Shown one piece after another: positions 9,120 through 17,194 of a stretch of 32,682 bases of DNA (positions within the stretch are counted from its first letter, which is position 1; the number at the start of each line of letters is the position of its first letter). The DNA lies in NCBI GenBank assembly GCA_023397905.1, contig JAEWSZ010000054.1, forward strand, positions 1 to 32,682, in the 5' to 3' direction. Made by a program: the position numbers and the translations under genes. The stretch comes from Bacillota bacterium (GTDB lineage: Bacteria > Bacillota > Clostridia > Acetivibrionales > DSM-1351). Under the pieces are notes generated by a model. It was not told the origin of the DNA and made no database searches. It saw only the letters and a program-made list of their open reading frames with translations.

Positions 9120-9479
9120 CTATGAGATCGATTTTACCGAATAGCCCTTTTTAAAAACGGCACTTTTAATTAAGCTGCTGTCCAGCTCCGATTTCATATA
9201 TACACGGGCAAGTTTGTTTTTCAGCTCCACCTTTGCATAAACTCCATCAAGGCTGTTCAGGCTGTTTTCAATGTTAATTGCGCAATTGTTGCAGGACATT
9301 CCCTCTATCTGGACGATCTTGCAGATGGGATAGTTATTGAGATTTTTATCCGCAGCCTTTATTCTCTTGGGCGTGTCAACTTCCCCTCCGCAGCAGCCGT
9401 TTCTCATTTTTTTCACATAACGGTAAATTCCGAAAGCCGCCAATAAAATCAGAATTCCACCGATGATATAATTGGCCAT
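9120..9479 (-). CDS. Membrane-anchored HMA-domain (heavy-metal-associated) protein
   Basis: A 119-aa protein with an N-terminal membrane helix (about residues 4-22), a basic stop-transfer segment containing the Cys pair of NGCCGG (29-30), and a C-terminal ferredoxin-like HMA domain of about residues 50-119. The domain carries the GMSCNNC metal loop (Cys63, Cys66). HMA domains of this type bind Cu(I) or related soft metals. The N-terminal helix plus CC resembles the Cys-rich FeoB-associated peptides, so the protein looks like that architecture joined to an HMA domain. The ribosome site AAAGGAGG is strong. A DtxR-like dyad lies just downstream of its predicted promoter. Metal and partner are unknown; delivery of metal at the membrane is an inference. 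Confidence 0.85.
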   Translation of the reverse strand: MANYIIGGILILLAAFGIYRYVKKMRNGCCGGEVDTPKRIKAADKNLNNYPICKIVQIEGMSCNNCAINIENSLNSLDGVYAKVELKNKLARVYMKSELDSSLIKSAVFKKGYSVKSIS

Positions 9480-9534
9480 AAATATTCCCCCTCCTTTTAT
9501 GGAAGCCTATGGACTTAGAATTATCAAACAATAT

Positions 9535-9552
9535 AGTTAGCATAAACTAACT
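9535..9552 (-). promoter_or_regulatory. DtxR-like operator, site 1 (HMA-protein gene)
   Basis: A perfect dyad AGTTAG-N6-CTAACT. On the minus strand it starts just after a promoter with TTGACA (plus-strand 9578-9583), a 17-base spacer and CATTAT (9555-9560), so a bound repressor would block transcription. The same dyad recurs at the feo genes and near csoR. Confidence 0.7.
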
Positions 9553-9624
9553 GTATAATGACACATTAAAATGGCAATGTCAAGAGTATTAGACAATGAT
9601 CAGATGCTTTATCTAACTTTAATC

Positions 9625-9993
9625 TTACAGAATGGTTTTTTCTTTGATCCGTTCAAAAGTCTCTTCACTAATGACATGCTCGATGCGGCACGCATCCTGG
9701 GTCGCCACCTCAGGGGAGACTCCCAGGGAAATCAGGTAGCTGGATAAAATCTGGTGACGGTCGTACAGGGCCTTTGCCACGGAATAGCCCTTGTCGGTAA
9801 GCGTAATATGTCCCGTATTATCGTCTATCATAATGTATTCCGCATTTTTCAAGATGGTCATAGCACGGCTTATACTTGGTTTTGTATAACCTAATTCATT
9901 GGCAATGTCGATGGAACGTACATTGCCGTTTTGGTTTTTAAGAATAAATATTGTCTCCAGATAGTTTTCACCGGATTCCTGTAATTTAATCAT
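9625..9993 (-). CDS. DtxR/MntR-family metal-dependent repressor
   Basis: A 122-aa DNA-binding regulator of the DtxR family. The N-terminal winged helix-turn-helix (GENYLETIFIL, then IDIANELGYTKPSISRAMTI) matches the family. A short metal-binding/dimerisation region follows, with HQILSSYLISLG, ACRIEHVIS and EETFERI. It lacks the C-terminal SH3-like domain of full DtxR, as in many clostridial versions. I start at 9993 (MIKLQESG): the upstream in-frame ATG at 10005 lies inside GGAGG, which is better read as the ribosome site. It lies next to the Feo genes and probably represses them with Fe(II) or Mn(II). A promoter TTGATT-N16-TATAAT on the minus strand (10154 to 10127) would drive it. Confidence 0.9.
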   Translation of the reverse strand: MIKLQESGENYLETIFILKNQNGNVRSIDIANELGYTKPSISRAMTILKNAEYIMIDDNTGHITLTDKGYSVAKALYDRHQILSSYLISLGVSPEVATQDACRIEHVISEETFERIKEKTIL

Positions 9994-10126
9994 ACTAACC
10001 TCCATAGCCTGAATTTCACGGCTTTATATAAATTTATAACAAGGTGCGCCCTTACTTATGGGCAGGAAAAATTCAACAAATATATATGACCATAGGAAAA
10101 ATTGCAAGGCACATTCTAATCTTATT

Positions 10127-10154
10127 ATTATAGCATATGCAATTATATAATCAA
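10127..10154 (-). promoter_or_regulatory. Promoter of the DtxR-family regulator gene
   Basis: Read on the minus strand, TTGATT (10149-10154) and TATAAT (10127-10132) are 16 bases apart. The leader to the start codon would be about 125 bases. No AGTTAG dyad overlaps it, so it may not be autoregulated by that site. Confidence 0.6.
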
Positions 10155-10235
10155 GGTACCCTTCTTAACCTTTTTTAAACAGGAAAACGAGAGTAAACAG
10201 TCAGAAATAAAAATGTATTATTAACTAAAAATACG

Positions 10236-10264
10236 TTGACAAATGTAGTTAGCGGTGGTAAACT
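10236..10264 (+). promoter_or_regulatory. Upstream feo promoter candidate
   Basis: TTGACA (10236-10241), a 17-base spacer and TAAACT (10259-10264). The spacer contains a half-site GTTAG. It could act in tandem with the promoter at 10280-10308. Confidence 0.45.
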
Positions 10265-10273
10265 TCAATTGTG

Positions 10274-10326
10274 GGTTAGTTGATGCTAACTCTTCTATTT
10301 AATATAATAGTTAGCACATACTAACT
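10274..10326 (+). promoter_or_regulatory. feo promoter flanked by two DtxR-like operators
   Basis: TTGATG (10280-10285), a 17-base spacer and TATAAT (10303-10308) form a good promoter. Operator 2 is GGTTAG-N6-CTAACT at 10274-10291 and its six-base spacer is exactly the -35. Operator 3 is AGTTAG-N6-CTAACT at 10309-10326, starting directly after the -10. Repressor at both would cover the whole promoter, which fits iron-controlled expression. Confidence 0.75.
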
Positions 10327-10351
10327 ATCTGTGAATAAGGGAGTGTTTATT

Positions 10352-10561
10352 ATGCCTTTGACAATGGCTTCTCAAGGAGAATTAAATTCTATAAAATCCA
10401 TACGCGGCAAGGACGAAACCAAGAGGTTTCTGGAGAGCCTCGGATTCGTAATAGGCGGAAATGTCACTGTTATTTCCGAAATGGGCGGAAATATGATCGT
10501 CAATGTAAAGGATGCCCGCGTAGCTATCGACAAGGCTATGGCAAGCAGGATAATCGTTTAG
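10352..10561 (+). CDS. feoA: FeoA-type protein (first copy)
   Basis: A 69-aa SH3-like FeoA-domain protein, a small cytoplasmic partner of the ferrous iron transporter FeoB. Visible family features are the opening SQGELNSIKSIRGKDETKRF, then LESLGFVIGGNVTVISEMGG and the closing VAIDKAMASRIIV. I use ATG 10352 with AAGGGAG at 10337-10343. A GTG at 10331 in frame lies upstream of this site and is unlikely to be used. It is the first of two FeoA genes before feoB, under a double-operator promoter. Confidence 0.88.
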   Translation: MPLTMASQGELNSIKSIRGKDETKRFLESLGFVIGGNVTVISEMGGNMIVNVKDARVAIDKAMASRIIV

Positions 10562-10622
10562 TCCGGTTAAGGCTGTTAAAATTTTCATTTAGAAATTTTA
10601 TATATAGAAAAGAGGAAACGCA

Positions 10623-10844
10623 ATGAAAACACTTAGAACCATAAAGTGTGGCGAGACTGTTACAGTCGTGAAGCTTGATGGGGAAGGCGCCATCAAACGC
10701 AGGATCATGGACATGGGCATTACAAAGGGAACTTCTATTTATGTCCGTAAGGTTGCTCCATTGGGAGACCCGGTTGAAGTTACGGTAAGAGGATACGAAC
10801 TGTCGCTTCGCAAGGCGGATGCTGAAATGATTTTAGTTGATTGA
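10623..10844 (+). CDS. feoA: FeoA-type protein (second copy)
   Basis: A 73-aa FeoA-domain protein distinct in sequence from the first copy. It has GETVTVVKLDGEGAIKRRIM, then DMGITKGTSIYVRKVAPLGD and ELSLRKADAEMILVD, the usual FeoA order. AGAGGAAA precedes the ATG. Two FeoA proteins with one FeoB are common in Clostridia; their division of labour is not settled. Confidence 0.92.
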   Translation: MKTLRTIKCGETVTVVKLDGEGAIKRRIMDMGITKGTSIYVRKVAPLGDPVEVTVRGYELSLRKADAEMILVD

Positions 10845-10881
10845 GCAGAGAAGCGGTGTCTCTGCATATTTTAAGTATTTG

Positions 10882-10899
10882 AGTTAGTAGCGTCTAACT
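10882..10899 (+). promoter_or_regulatory. DtxR-like operator, site 4 (before feoB)
   Basis: AGTTAG-N6-CTAACT lies 23 bases upstream of the feoB start and between the second feoA and feoB. I see no clear promoter over it, so it may act as a roadblock or serve an internal feoB promoter. Confidence 0.6.
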
Positions 10900-10922
10900 G
10901 AAGGAAATAGGAGGAAGCGGAA

Positions 10923-13070
10923 ATGGCTATTAAAATTGCGCTTGCCGGAAATCCAAACTGCGGCAAGACCACAATGTTTAATGAATTGACGGGTAGTTCC
11001 CAGTATGTGGGAAACTGGCCGGGCGTTACGGTTGAAAAGAAGGAAGGAAAGCTAAAAGGTCACAAAGATGTTAGTATTATGGACCTTCCCGGGATATATT
11101 CCCTGTCGCCGTATACTCTTGAAGAGGTGGTAACACGTAATTATCTGATAAATGAAAGACCTGATGTTATCATTAATCTTGTGGATGCGTCCAATATTGA
11201 ACGTAACCTGTATCTTACGACCCAACTGGTCGAGATAGGTATTCCCGTTGTAATCGCGCTGAATATGATAGATGTGATCAGAAAGAACGGGGATAAGATA
11301 GACATACAGAAGCTTAGTGCGGAGCTTGGATGCGAAATTATCGAAACATCCGCTGTAAAGGGAGAGGGCTTGAAGGAGGTCACTCAAAAAGCCATAGCTC
11401 TTGCTCAAAATAATGCTAAAACAACTCCGAAGCACACCTTTGATAAGGATGTTGAAGAAAGCCTCGCACAGATTGAGGCCGCTGCAGAGGGCGTAGTTGA
11501 AATGGAACAGTCCAGATGGTACGCTATAAAATTTTTCGAACGGGATTCCAAGGTTCTGGAGCAGGTATCATTGGATTCCATAAAGAAGGAAAAGATAGAG
11601 GCGGTCATCGCGGCCTGCGAAAGCAAAATGGATGATGACAGCGAAAGTATAATTACAAATGAGAGATATGTTTATATAGGAAAAGTGGTTAAAAAGTGCT
11701 TACATAAGAAGAACGTAGGCATGACCGCATCCGATAAAATAGACAGGGTTGTGACCAATAGATGGCTGGCCCTTCCGATTTTCGCGGTAATAATGTTTAT
11801 AGTGTATTTTATATCGGTTTCCTGGCTGGGAACTATAGTTACGGACTGGACGAACGATACGTTTTTCGGCTCGTGGATACAGCCGGCAGTTGGTGATTTT
11901 CTGGCCAATGTGGGCGCAGCCGACTGGCTGCAGGGGTTGATTGTTGACGGTGTCATAGGCGGTGTAGGCGCTGTTCTCGGGTTTGTGCCCCAGATGATGA
12001 TCCTGTTCTTCTTCCTCTCTATTCTTGAAGACTGCGGATATATGGCCCGTGTCGCGTTTATCATGGACAGGATTTTCCGCAAGTTCGGACTTTCGGGAAA
12101 ATCCTTTATACCAATGCTTATTGCTTCAGGCTGCGGTGTTCCGGGTATCATGGCATCGCGTACCATTGAGCAGGAAAAAGACCGTAAGATGACTATTATG
12201 GTAACTACCTTTATCCCATGCGGCGCCAAGCTTCCGATAATTGCGCTGATTGCAGGTGCAATGTTTGCGGAGAAAGCGTGGTGGGTAGCCCCTTCAACGT
12301 ATTTTATGGGAATTTTGATGGTTATAGTTTCAGGGATTATTCTCAAAAAGACCAAGTTGTTTTCAGGTGATCCCTCGCCATTTGTAATGGAACTTCCCCA
12401 ATACCATGTTCCCGGTGCAAAAGGTGTTTTGATTCACATGTGGGAACGCGGCAAGCACTTTATTATAAAAGCGGGAACTATTATATTCGTGGCATGCGGA
12501 CTTATCTGGTTCCTGTCCAGCTTTAACTGGAGGCTTCAGATGGTGGATCAGGGTGAGAGTATTCTGGCTACTATCGGTAATGTCATCGCTCCTGTATTTG
12601 CCCCTCTGGGATTCGGAAACTGGAAGGCTGCGGTTGCTACAGTAAGCGGACTTGTGGCCAAGGAAAATGTTGTAGGAACATTTGGAGTTCTCTTCGGAAT
12701 TTCGGATGCGTCTGAAACGGATCCGGCGCTTCTTGCAAATGTTGCCACAATGTTTACCGCTATAAGCGCGTATGCTTTCATGGCTTTCAATCTGCTGTGC
12801 GCCCCATGCTTTGCTGCAATCGGTGCCATAAAGCGTGAAATGGTCACCGCTAAATGGACATTTATTGCAATAGGATATCAGACTGTTCTGGCTTATGCGG
12901 TTGCGCTTATGATTTACCAGATAGGCGGCTTGATTGCAGGGGAAGTAGCATTCGGAGCAGGAACCGTAGTTGCTTTCCTGGTACTGATAGGAATGCTCTG
13001 GCTGCTGTTCTACCCGAACAGGGCGGAGAAGGCACGGACCATGTCCAGAAAAGGGGAAGTCGGAGCATAG
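10923..13070 (+). CDS. feoB: Ferrous iron transporter FeoB
   Basis: A 715-aa FeoB, the inner-membrane Fe(II) importer with an N-terminal GTP-binding domain. G motifs: GNPNCGKT (9-16), DLPG (54-57) and NMID (114-117), plus SAVKG near 143. The membrane part has the paired Gate regions with FIPMLIASGCGVPGIMASRT and FIPCGAKLPIIALI, including the conserved cysteines. The C-terminal region contains VSGLVAKENVVGTFGVLFG and ends at a basic tail. TAGGAGGAAG is the ribosome site. It lies in an operon with two feoA genes and a Cys-rich membrane peptide, with metal-responsive dyads in front. The length is normal for clostridial FeoB. Confidence 0.97.
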   Translation: MAIKIALAGNPNCGKTTMFNELTGSSQYVGNWPGVTVEKKEGKLKGHKDVSIMDLPGIYSLSPYTLEEVVTRNYLINERPDVIINLVDASNIERNLYLTTQLVEIGIPVVIALNMIDVIRKNGDKIDIQKLSAELGCEIIETSAVKGEGLKEVTQKAIALAQNNAKTTPKHTFDKDVEESLAQIEAAAEGVVEMEQSRWYAIKFFERDSKVLEQVSLDSIKKEKIEAVIAACESKMDDDSESIITNERYVYIGKVVKKCLHKKNVGMTASDKIDRVVTNRWLALPIFAVIMFIVYFISVSWLGTIVTDWTNDTFFGSWIQPAVGDFLANVGAADWLQGLIVDGVIGGVGAVLGFVPQMMILFFFLSILEDCGYMARVAFIMDRIFRKFGLSGKSFIPMLIASGCGVPGIMASRTIEQEKDRKMTIMVTTFIPCGAKLPIIALIAGAMFAEKAWWVAPSTYFMGILMVIVSGIILKKTKLFSGDPSPFVMELPQYHVPGAKGVLIHMWERGKHFIIKAGTIIFVACGLIWFLSSFNWRLQMVDQGESILATIGNVIAPVFAPLGFGNWKAAVATVSGLVAKENVVGTFGVLFGISDASETDPALLANVATMFTAISAYAFMAFNLLCAPCFAAIGAIKREMVTAKWTFIAIGYQTVLAYAVALMIYQIGGLIAGEVAFGAGTVVAFLVLIGMLWLLFYPNRAEKARTMSRKGEVGA

Positions 13071-13106
13071 AGTTTAGATTGTTTAGGTTAGTAAGGAGGC
13101 TTTGCT

Positions 13107-13271
13107 ATGTTACAGTTTTTGAAAGAAAATCTGGCTACAATTATTATTTCAGCGGTAGTTTTCGGACTGATGGCCTGGGTGGTTGTTTATAGGATCAGGC
13201 AGAGGCAAAAGGGCGTTGTGGGTTGCGGCTGCGGTTGCGACGGCTGCGCTGAAGCGGGAAAATGCCATTAG
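13107..13271 (+). CDS. FeoB-associated Cys-rich membrane peptide
   Basis: A 54-aa peptide beginning MLQFLKENLATIIISAVVFG. A single N-terminal membrane helix is followed by a basic segment (YRIRQRQKG) and a Cys-rich tail, CGCGCDGCAEAGKC, with five cysteines. This matches the small FeoB-associated Cys-rich proteins that follow feoB in many Firmicutes. AAGGAGG at 13093-13099 supports the ATG. It follows feoB by 36 bases and precedes a strong terminator, so it closes the feo operon. A role in accepting or shielding iron at the cytoplasmic face is inferred. Confidence 0.88.
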   Translation: MLQFLKENLATIIISAVVFGLMAWVVVYRIRQRQKGVVGCGCGCDGCAEAGKCH

Positions 13272-13388
13272 TATTCCGGCGGAATTTTACCGTATATTGC
13301 TGCCGGTTGAATTGCAGGCGGTATGTACTTTAGGGTTGGCCGGGGTATCTGGCGGAAAAATTGAAGAATACAGAATTTAGCACTATGA

Positions 13389-13417
13389 AGGGCCGGCATT
13401 TTGCCGGCCTTAGTTTT
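13389..13417 (+). terminator. feo operon terminator
   Basis: GGCCGGCA (13391-13398) and TGCCGGCC (13402-13409) form a perfect 8-bp GC-rich stem with a TTT loop, followed by TTAGTTTTTAT. It is a clear intrinsic terminator about 120 bases after the last feo gene. Confidence 0.9.
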
Positions 13418-13504
13418 TATAAAGAAAACAGCCTGCTCAGGAAACAGAGGACAGGGATTCGGAAAAGGTCACGGCAAGAAGCGGCTTTGTTCTTTTGAAG
13501 TGTT

Positions 13505-13566
13505 TTTTCAGTAAAAGATACTTTTAGTATAAAAGCATTTACAAAGCAAATTATAAGTATTAAAAT
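13505..13566 (+). promoter_or_regulatory. Tandem promoters for the nad operon
   Basis: Two candidates overlap the same stretch: TTTTCA (13505-13510)-N17-TATAAA (13528-13533), and the better TTTACA (13538-13543)-N17-TAAAAT (13561-13566). Either gives a leader of about 120-155 bases before nadA. The rest of 13272-13504, apart from the feo terminator, shows nothing I can assign. Confidence 0.6.
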
Positions 13567-13641
13567 AAATGCAGTATTTTAACTTTTTACTGTCTGTAAT
13601 TAGAGCGTATATTGTGGAATTTTTAACAATTATAGGGTTTA

Positions 13642-13676
13642 ATGTCTGACATGGAATAATCAATTCTTATTCCATG
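13642..13676 (+). promoter_or_regulatory. Dyad elements in the nadA leader
   Basis: Two overlapping symmetric elements lie just upstream of the nadA ribosome site. ATGTC-T-GACAT is a perfect palindrome at 13642-13652. CATGGAATAA/TTATTCCATG is a perfect 10-bp inverted repeat at 13650-13659 and 13667-13676 with a 7-base loop. One could be an operator for an NAD-responsive repressor such as NiaR, or an RNA hairpin controlling translation. The regulator is not identified. Confidence 0.5.
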
Positions 13677-13694
13677 CCGGAAATGGAGATCATA

Positions 13695-14609
13695 ATGGAC
13701 AAACAAACGCTGATAAGTAATATTAACCGAATGAAGAAGGAGCAAAATGCAGTAATAGTAGCACACAGCTATCAGGTCGACGATGTGCAGGGGATTGCGG
13801 ATGTTGTAGGCGATTCCTTTGCATTGAGCCAGTTTTGTGCGTCAAACACGGCCGACACTATTGTTTTCTGCGGAGTGCATTTTATGGCTGAAAGCGCAAA
13901 GATACTCTCTCCTGAAAAAACTGTTCTGCTGCCTGAAATCCAGGCCGGATGTCCCATGGCGGACATGGTTACCGCAGAGGCTTTAAGAGAGGCCAAGAAA
14001 AAGCATCCTGAAGCCGCGGTAGTCTGTTATATAAATTCAAGCGCGGAGGTCAAAGCCGAATGCGATGTATGCTGCACATCTTCAAACGCTCTGGCGGTTA
14101 TCAGATCAATAGATAAAAAGGATATAATTTTTGTGCCGGACAAGAATCTTGGCAGCTATGTGGCCGAAATGGTGCCGGACAAGAATATTATTTTATGGGA
14201 GGGTTACTGCATTACCCATCATAAAATCAAGGCAAAAGAGGTTATTGAATCCAACCGGCTGCATCCTGACGCCCTGCTGCTGGTACATCCGGAGTGTCAG
14301 CCTGAGATCCAGGAGCTTGCCGACTTCGTAGGTAGCACCAAGCAGATCATAGATTATGCCAGAAATTCAGACCATGACAAGTTTATAATCGGAACGGAAA
14401 TGGGAGTACTTTATCAATTGAAAAAAGACAGCCCTCAAAAAACTTTTTATATGATGTCCTCGGGTCTTATATGCCCGAATATGAAAAAGACATCGCTTCA
14501 AAGCGTCCATGACGCCCTGGCGGAAAAGAAATATGAGATAATACTGAGCCAGGACATTATAGAACGGGCATCCCATTCTCTGAATAGAATGTTAGAGGTA
14601 GCAAAATAA
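13695..14609 (+). CDS. nadA: Quinolinate synthase NadA
   Basis: A 304-aa [4Fe-4S] enzyme condensing iminoaspartate with dihydroxyacetone phosphate to quinolinate, the second step of de novo NAD synthesis. The three cluster cysteines are Cys59 (FCGVHFMAESA), Cys172 (WEGYCITHH) and Cys260 (GLICPNMKKTSL). HPEC, TEMGVLYQL and the N-terminal AVIVAHSYQ segment are also typical. I use ATG 13695 with GGAGAT at 13685-13690; in-frame ATGs at 13674 and 13683 lie inside the hairpin or too close to the ribosome site. nadB and nadC follow. Confidence 0.94.
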   Translation: MDKQTLISNINRMKKEQNAVIVAHSYQVDDVQGIADVVGDSFALSQFCASNTADTIVFCGVHFMAESAKILSPEKTVLLPEIQAGCPMADMVTAEALREAKKKHPEAAVVCYINSSAEVKAECDVCCTSSNALAVIRSIDKKDIIFVPDKNLGSYVAEMVPDKNIILWEGYCITHHKIKAKEVIESNRLHPDALLLVHPECQPEIQELADFVGSTKQIIDYARNSDHDKFIIGTEMGVLYQLKKDSPQKTFYMMSSGLICPNMKKTSLQSVHDALAEKKYEIILSQDIIERASHSLNRMLEVAK

Positions 14610-14745
14610 TTTTTTATCTATTATAGACAATTATGCGTCAGGTTTATGCATAATTAATGACTTTACCCCATGACAGAGTTGAATAAAGTCTCTCATGCGC
14701 CTATTGGGATAAATTCATTGAATAGGGGACATGGAGGTAACAAAA

Positions 14746-16329
14746 ATGGAAGAGGAAAGCAAAAAGATCGATGCGGAGGTCATTGATAAGGATGTTGTCA
14801 TTATAGGAAGCGGTATCGCAGGGGTTTATACGGCGCTTGAAATACCCGGGGACTATGATGTGGGCATAATAACCAAGGAGACTCTGGACATCAGTAATTC
14901 AGTGCTTGCACAGGGCGGAATAGCGGTGTCGCTGGATGAAAAAAACGATTCCCCGGAATTGCACTTCAAAGATACGCTTTTTGCGGGCGCCGGGCTTTGC
15001 GACGAAAAAAGCGTTTGGGTGCTTGTGGAGGAAGCTGCTGAAAATATCAGGAAGCTGTGCAGCCTCGGAGTCAATTTTGATAAGCACGGACAGGAACTGT
15101 CTCTTACCAGAGAAGGAGCACACAGCGTAAACAGGATAATCCATTCCGGGGATACCACCGGAAAGGAAGTGTGCGATAAGCTGATCGCGGTGGCACACAA
15201 CAAGGAGAATATCGCTATCTATGAAAGATATTTTGCCTCAGACCTGATTGTCGAGGGCGGAAGGTGTGTCGGTGTCAAGGTGTTTGACGAGACGGCCGGA
15301 AAAATGAAAATATTCAGGGCCGGCGCCATAGTGGTAGCTACGGGAGGTTTCGGACAGATTTATTCACACACCACCAATCCTGAGGTCGCCACGGGAGACG
15401 GCATAGGAATGTGCCTGAGGGCCGGAGCCGAGGCTATGGATATGGAGTTCGTACAGTTCCACCCAACGGTTTTGTACCATCCCAAGGATAAAAGCTTTCT
15501 TATATCCGAAGCGGTCAGGGGAGAGGGCGCACAGTTGAAAAATATCAATGGACAGCGTTTTATGGATAAGTACCATGAGCTGGGGGAGCTGGCTCCAAGG
15601 GATGTGGTTTCCCGGGCAAACTTTGAGGAAATGACCGCCACAGGCACTAAGAACGTATTCCTGGACATCACTTTCAAAAGCAGGGAATACCTTGAGAACA
15701 GGTTTCCCAACATATTTAAGACCTGTCTGGAATACGGTATTGACATATCAAAAGATTATATTCCCGTTGCACCGGCTGAACACTACTGTATGGGCGGCAT
15801 CAGAACGGATGTGGACGGACAGACCAATATAGCCGGACTCTACGCATGCGGAGAAGTGGCATGCACCGGCATACATGGGGCAAACAGGCTGGCGAGCAAC
15901 TCACTGCTTGAAGGCTTGGTTTTTGGTCGGAAGATCGCCAAAAGGATTGCCGAAACTGGTAGAAACAAGTCCCCATATGAAATCGGCGCCTTTGTTCAGG
16001 AGACTGTCAACAGGGAGCTGGATATTTTTAAAAGCATGAAGGAAGAGATCCAGAACACAATGACCAAATACGTGGGCATAATCAGGAATGAGCAGGGCCT
16101 GAAAAAGGCTGCGGACATTATTAATGAAATACGCACAAGGTTCAAGGATCATACCGGCTTCAGCCTTATAAAGCTTGAGGTTGCCAATATGCTTACAGTT
16201 GCCGCGCTTGTGATAGAATCGGCTCTGGAGAGGACCGAGAGCAGAGGCGCCCATTACAGGTCCGACTATGACAGGACCGATGATGCAAACTGGAAGCGGA
16301 ATATAACAAAGGTTTTAAAGGGAGGTTAA
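14746..16329 (+). CDS. nadB: L-aspartate oxidase NadB
   Basis: A 527-aa FAD enzyme oxidising L-aspartate to iminoaspartate, the first step of NAD synthesis. The FAD site is GSGIAG (21-26). Family segments are LAQGGIAVSL, TREGAHSVNRIIHSGDTTG, RGEGAQLKN, HYCMGGI and ANRLASNSLLEGLVFG; the C-terminal helical domain completes the fold. I place the start at ATG 14746: the ATG at 14731 begins ATGGAGGTAA, which is the ribosome site. It lies between nadA and nadC; the stop is followed by the nadC start after one base. In anaerobes fumarate or another acceptor probably replaces oxygen. Confidence 0.95.
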   Translation: MEEESKKIDAEVIDKDVVIIGSGIAGVYTALEIPGDYDVGIITKETLDISNSVLAQGGIAVSLDEKNDSPELHFKDTLFAGAGLCDEKSVWVLVEEAAENIRKLCSLGVNFDKHGQELSLTREGAHSVNRIIHSGDTTGKEVCDKLIAVAHNKENIAIYERYFASDLIVEGGRCVGVKVFDETAGKMKIFRAGAIVVATGGFGQIYSHTTNPEVATGDGIGMCLRAGAEAMDMEFVQFHPTVLYHPKDKSFLISEAVRGEGAQLKNINGQRFMDKYHELGELAPRDVVSRANFEEMTATGTKNVFLDITFKSREYLENRFPNIFKTCLEYGIDISKDYIPVAPAEHYCMGGIRTDVDGQTNIAGLYACGEVACTGIHGANRLASNSLLEGLVFGRKIAKRIAETGRNKSPYEIGAFVQETVNRELDIFKSMKEEIQNTMTKYVGIIRNEQGLKKAADIINEIRTRFKDHTGFSLIKLEVANMLTVAALVIESALERTESRGAHYRSDYDRTDDANWKRNITKVLKGG

Positions 16330-16330
16330 C

Positions 16331-17167
16331 ATGAAACTGGACAAACTGTATATTCATGACATCGTGATGAATGCGCTTAAAGAGGATATGCCTCTTGGAG
16401 ACATCACCACCGACAATATTATAGATGAAAAAGCTGCGTCAAAAGCCGAATTTCTGGCAAAGCAGGATGCCGTAATCGCAGGCCTTGATGTTGCGAAGCT
16501 GGTTTTTGAAATACTTTCACCCGAGGTGGAATTCACGGCTTTTATTAAAGACGGGGACAAGGTCAAAAAAGGCGATATTATTGCAAAAGTCAGCGGACCC
16601 ACAAGAGCCCTTTTAAAAGGGGAGAGGACGGCCTTAAACTTTTTGCAGCGCTTATCTGCCATTGCCACCATGAGCAACAGGTATGCGGCAAAGGTCAAGG
16701 AGCTGCCTGTAAAAATCGCGGACACAAGAAAAACCACGCCCGGCCTGAGAATCCTTGAAAAGTATGCAGTTAGCGCAGGAGGCGGTTCAAATCACAGATT
16801 TTCCCTGTCCGACGGAGTACTGATCAAGGATAATCACATAGCTGCTGCCGGAGGAATCACAAACGCCGTCAACCGCGTAAGGGAGAGCATTCCCCATACG
16901 GTGAAAATAGAGGTCGAGGTGGAATCCCTGGAAGAGGTGCAGGAAGCGCTTGACTGCAATGTGGATATTATTATGCTGGACAATATGACAAATGTGCAAA
17001 TGACCGAAGCCGTGAAACTGATCGATAAAAGAGCCGTGGTTGAAGCTTCGGGGAATATATCTGAGGAAACCGTATATGACGTGGCTTTGACAGGTGTGGA
17101 CATTATTTCGGTGGGCAAGCTGACCCACTCGGCAAATTCAATTGATATAAGCATGAACATAGAGTGA
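16331..17167 (+). CDS. nadC: Nicotinate-nucleotide pyrophosphorylase (carboxylating) NadC
   Basis: A 278-aa quinolinate phosphoribosyltransferase that converts quinolinate and PRPP to nicotinate mononucleotide. Typical segments are EDMPLGDITTDNI, the RKTTPGLRILEKYAV block with its PRPP/quinolinate-binding basic residues, GGSNHRFSLSDGVLIKDNH, and IEVEVESLEE followed by IIMLDNM. AAAGGGAGG lies just upstream, inside the end of nadB. It is the last gene of the nad operon, with a strong terminator 28 bases later. Confidence 0.96.
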   Translation: MKLDKLYIHDIVMNALKEDMPLGDITTDNIIDEKAASKAEFLAKQDAVIAGLDVAKLVFEILSPEVEFTAFIKDGDKVKKGDIIAKVSGPTRALLKGERTALNFLQRLSAIATMSNRYAAKVKELPVKIADTRKTTPGLRILEKYAVSAGGGSNHRFSLSDGVLIKDNHIAAAGGITNAVNRVRESIPHTVKIEVEVESLEEVQEALDCNVDIIMLDNMTNVQMTEAVKLIDKRAVVEASGNISEETVYDVALTGVDIISVGKLTHSANSIDISMNIE

Positions 17168-17194
17168 GATCTGTTCAATTGTGCTGAAATATGG

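Noticed and set aside
11672..12355. 227-aa antisense frame inside feoB
   Set aside because: A shadow of a highly conserved gene; the sequence looks like reversed membrane codons and no family match is recognised.
13183..13380. 65-aa open frame after feoB
   Set aside because: It overlaps the 54-aa Cys-rich FeoB-associated peptide in another frame, has no ribosome site, and its GC-rich Ala run is the shadow of the Cys-Gly codons.
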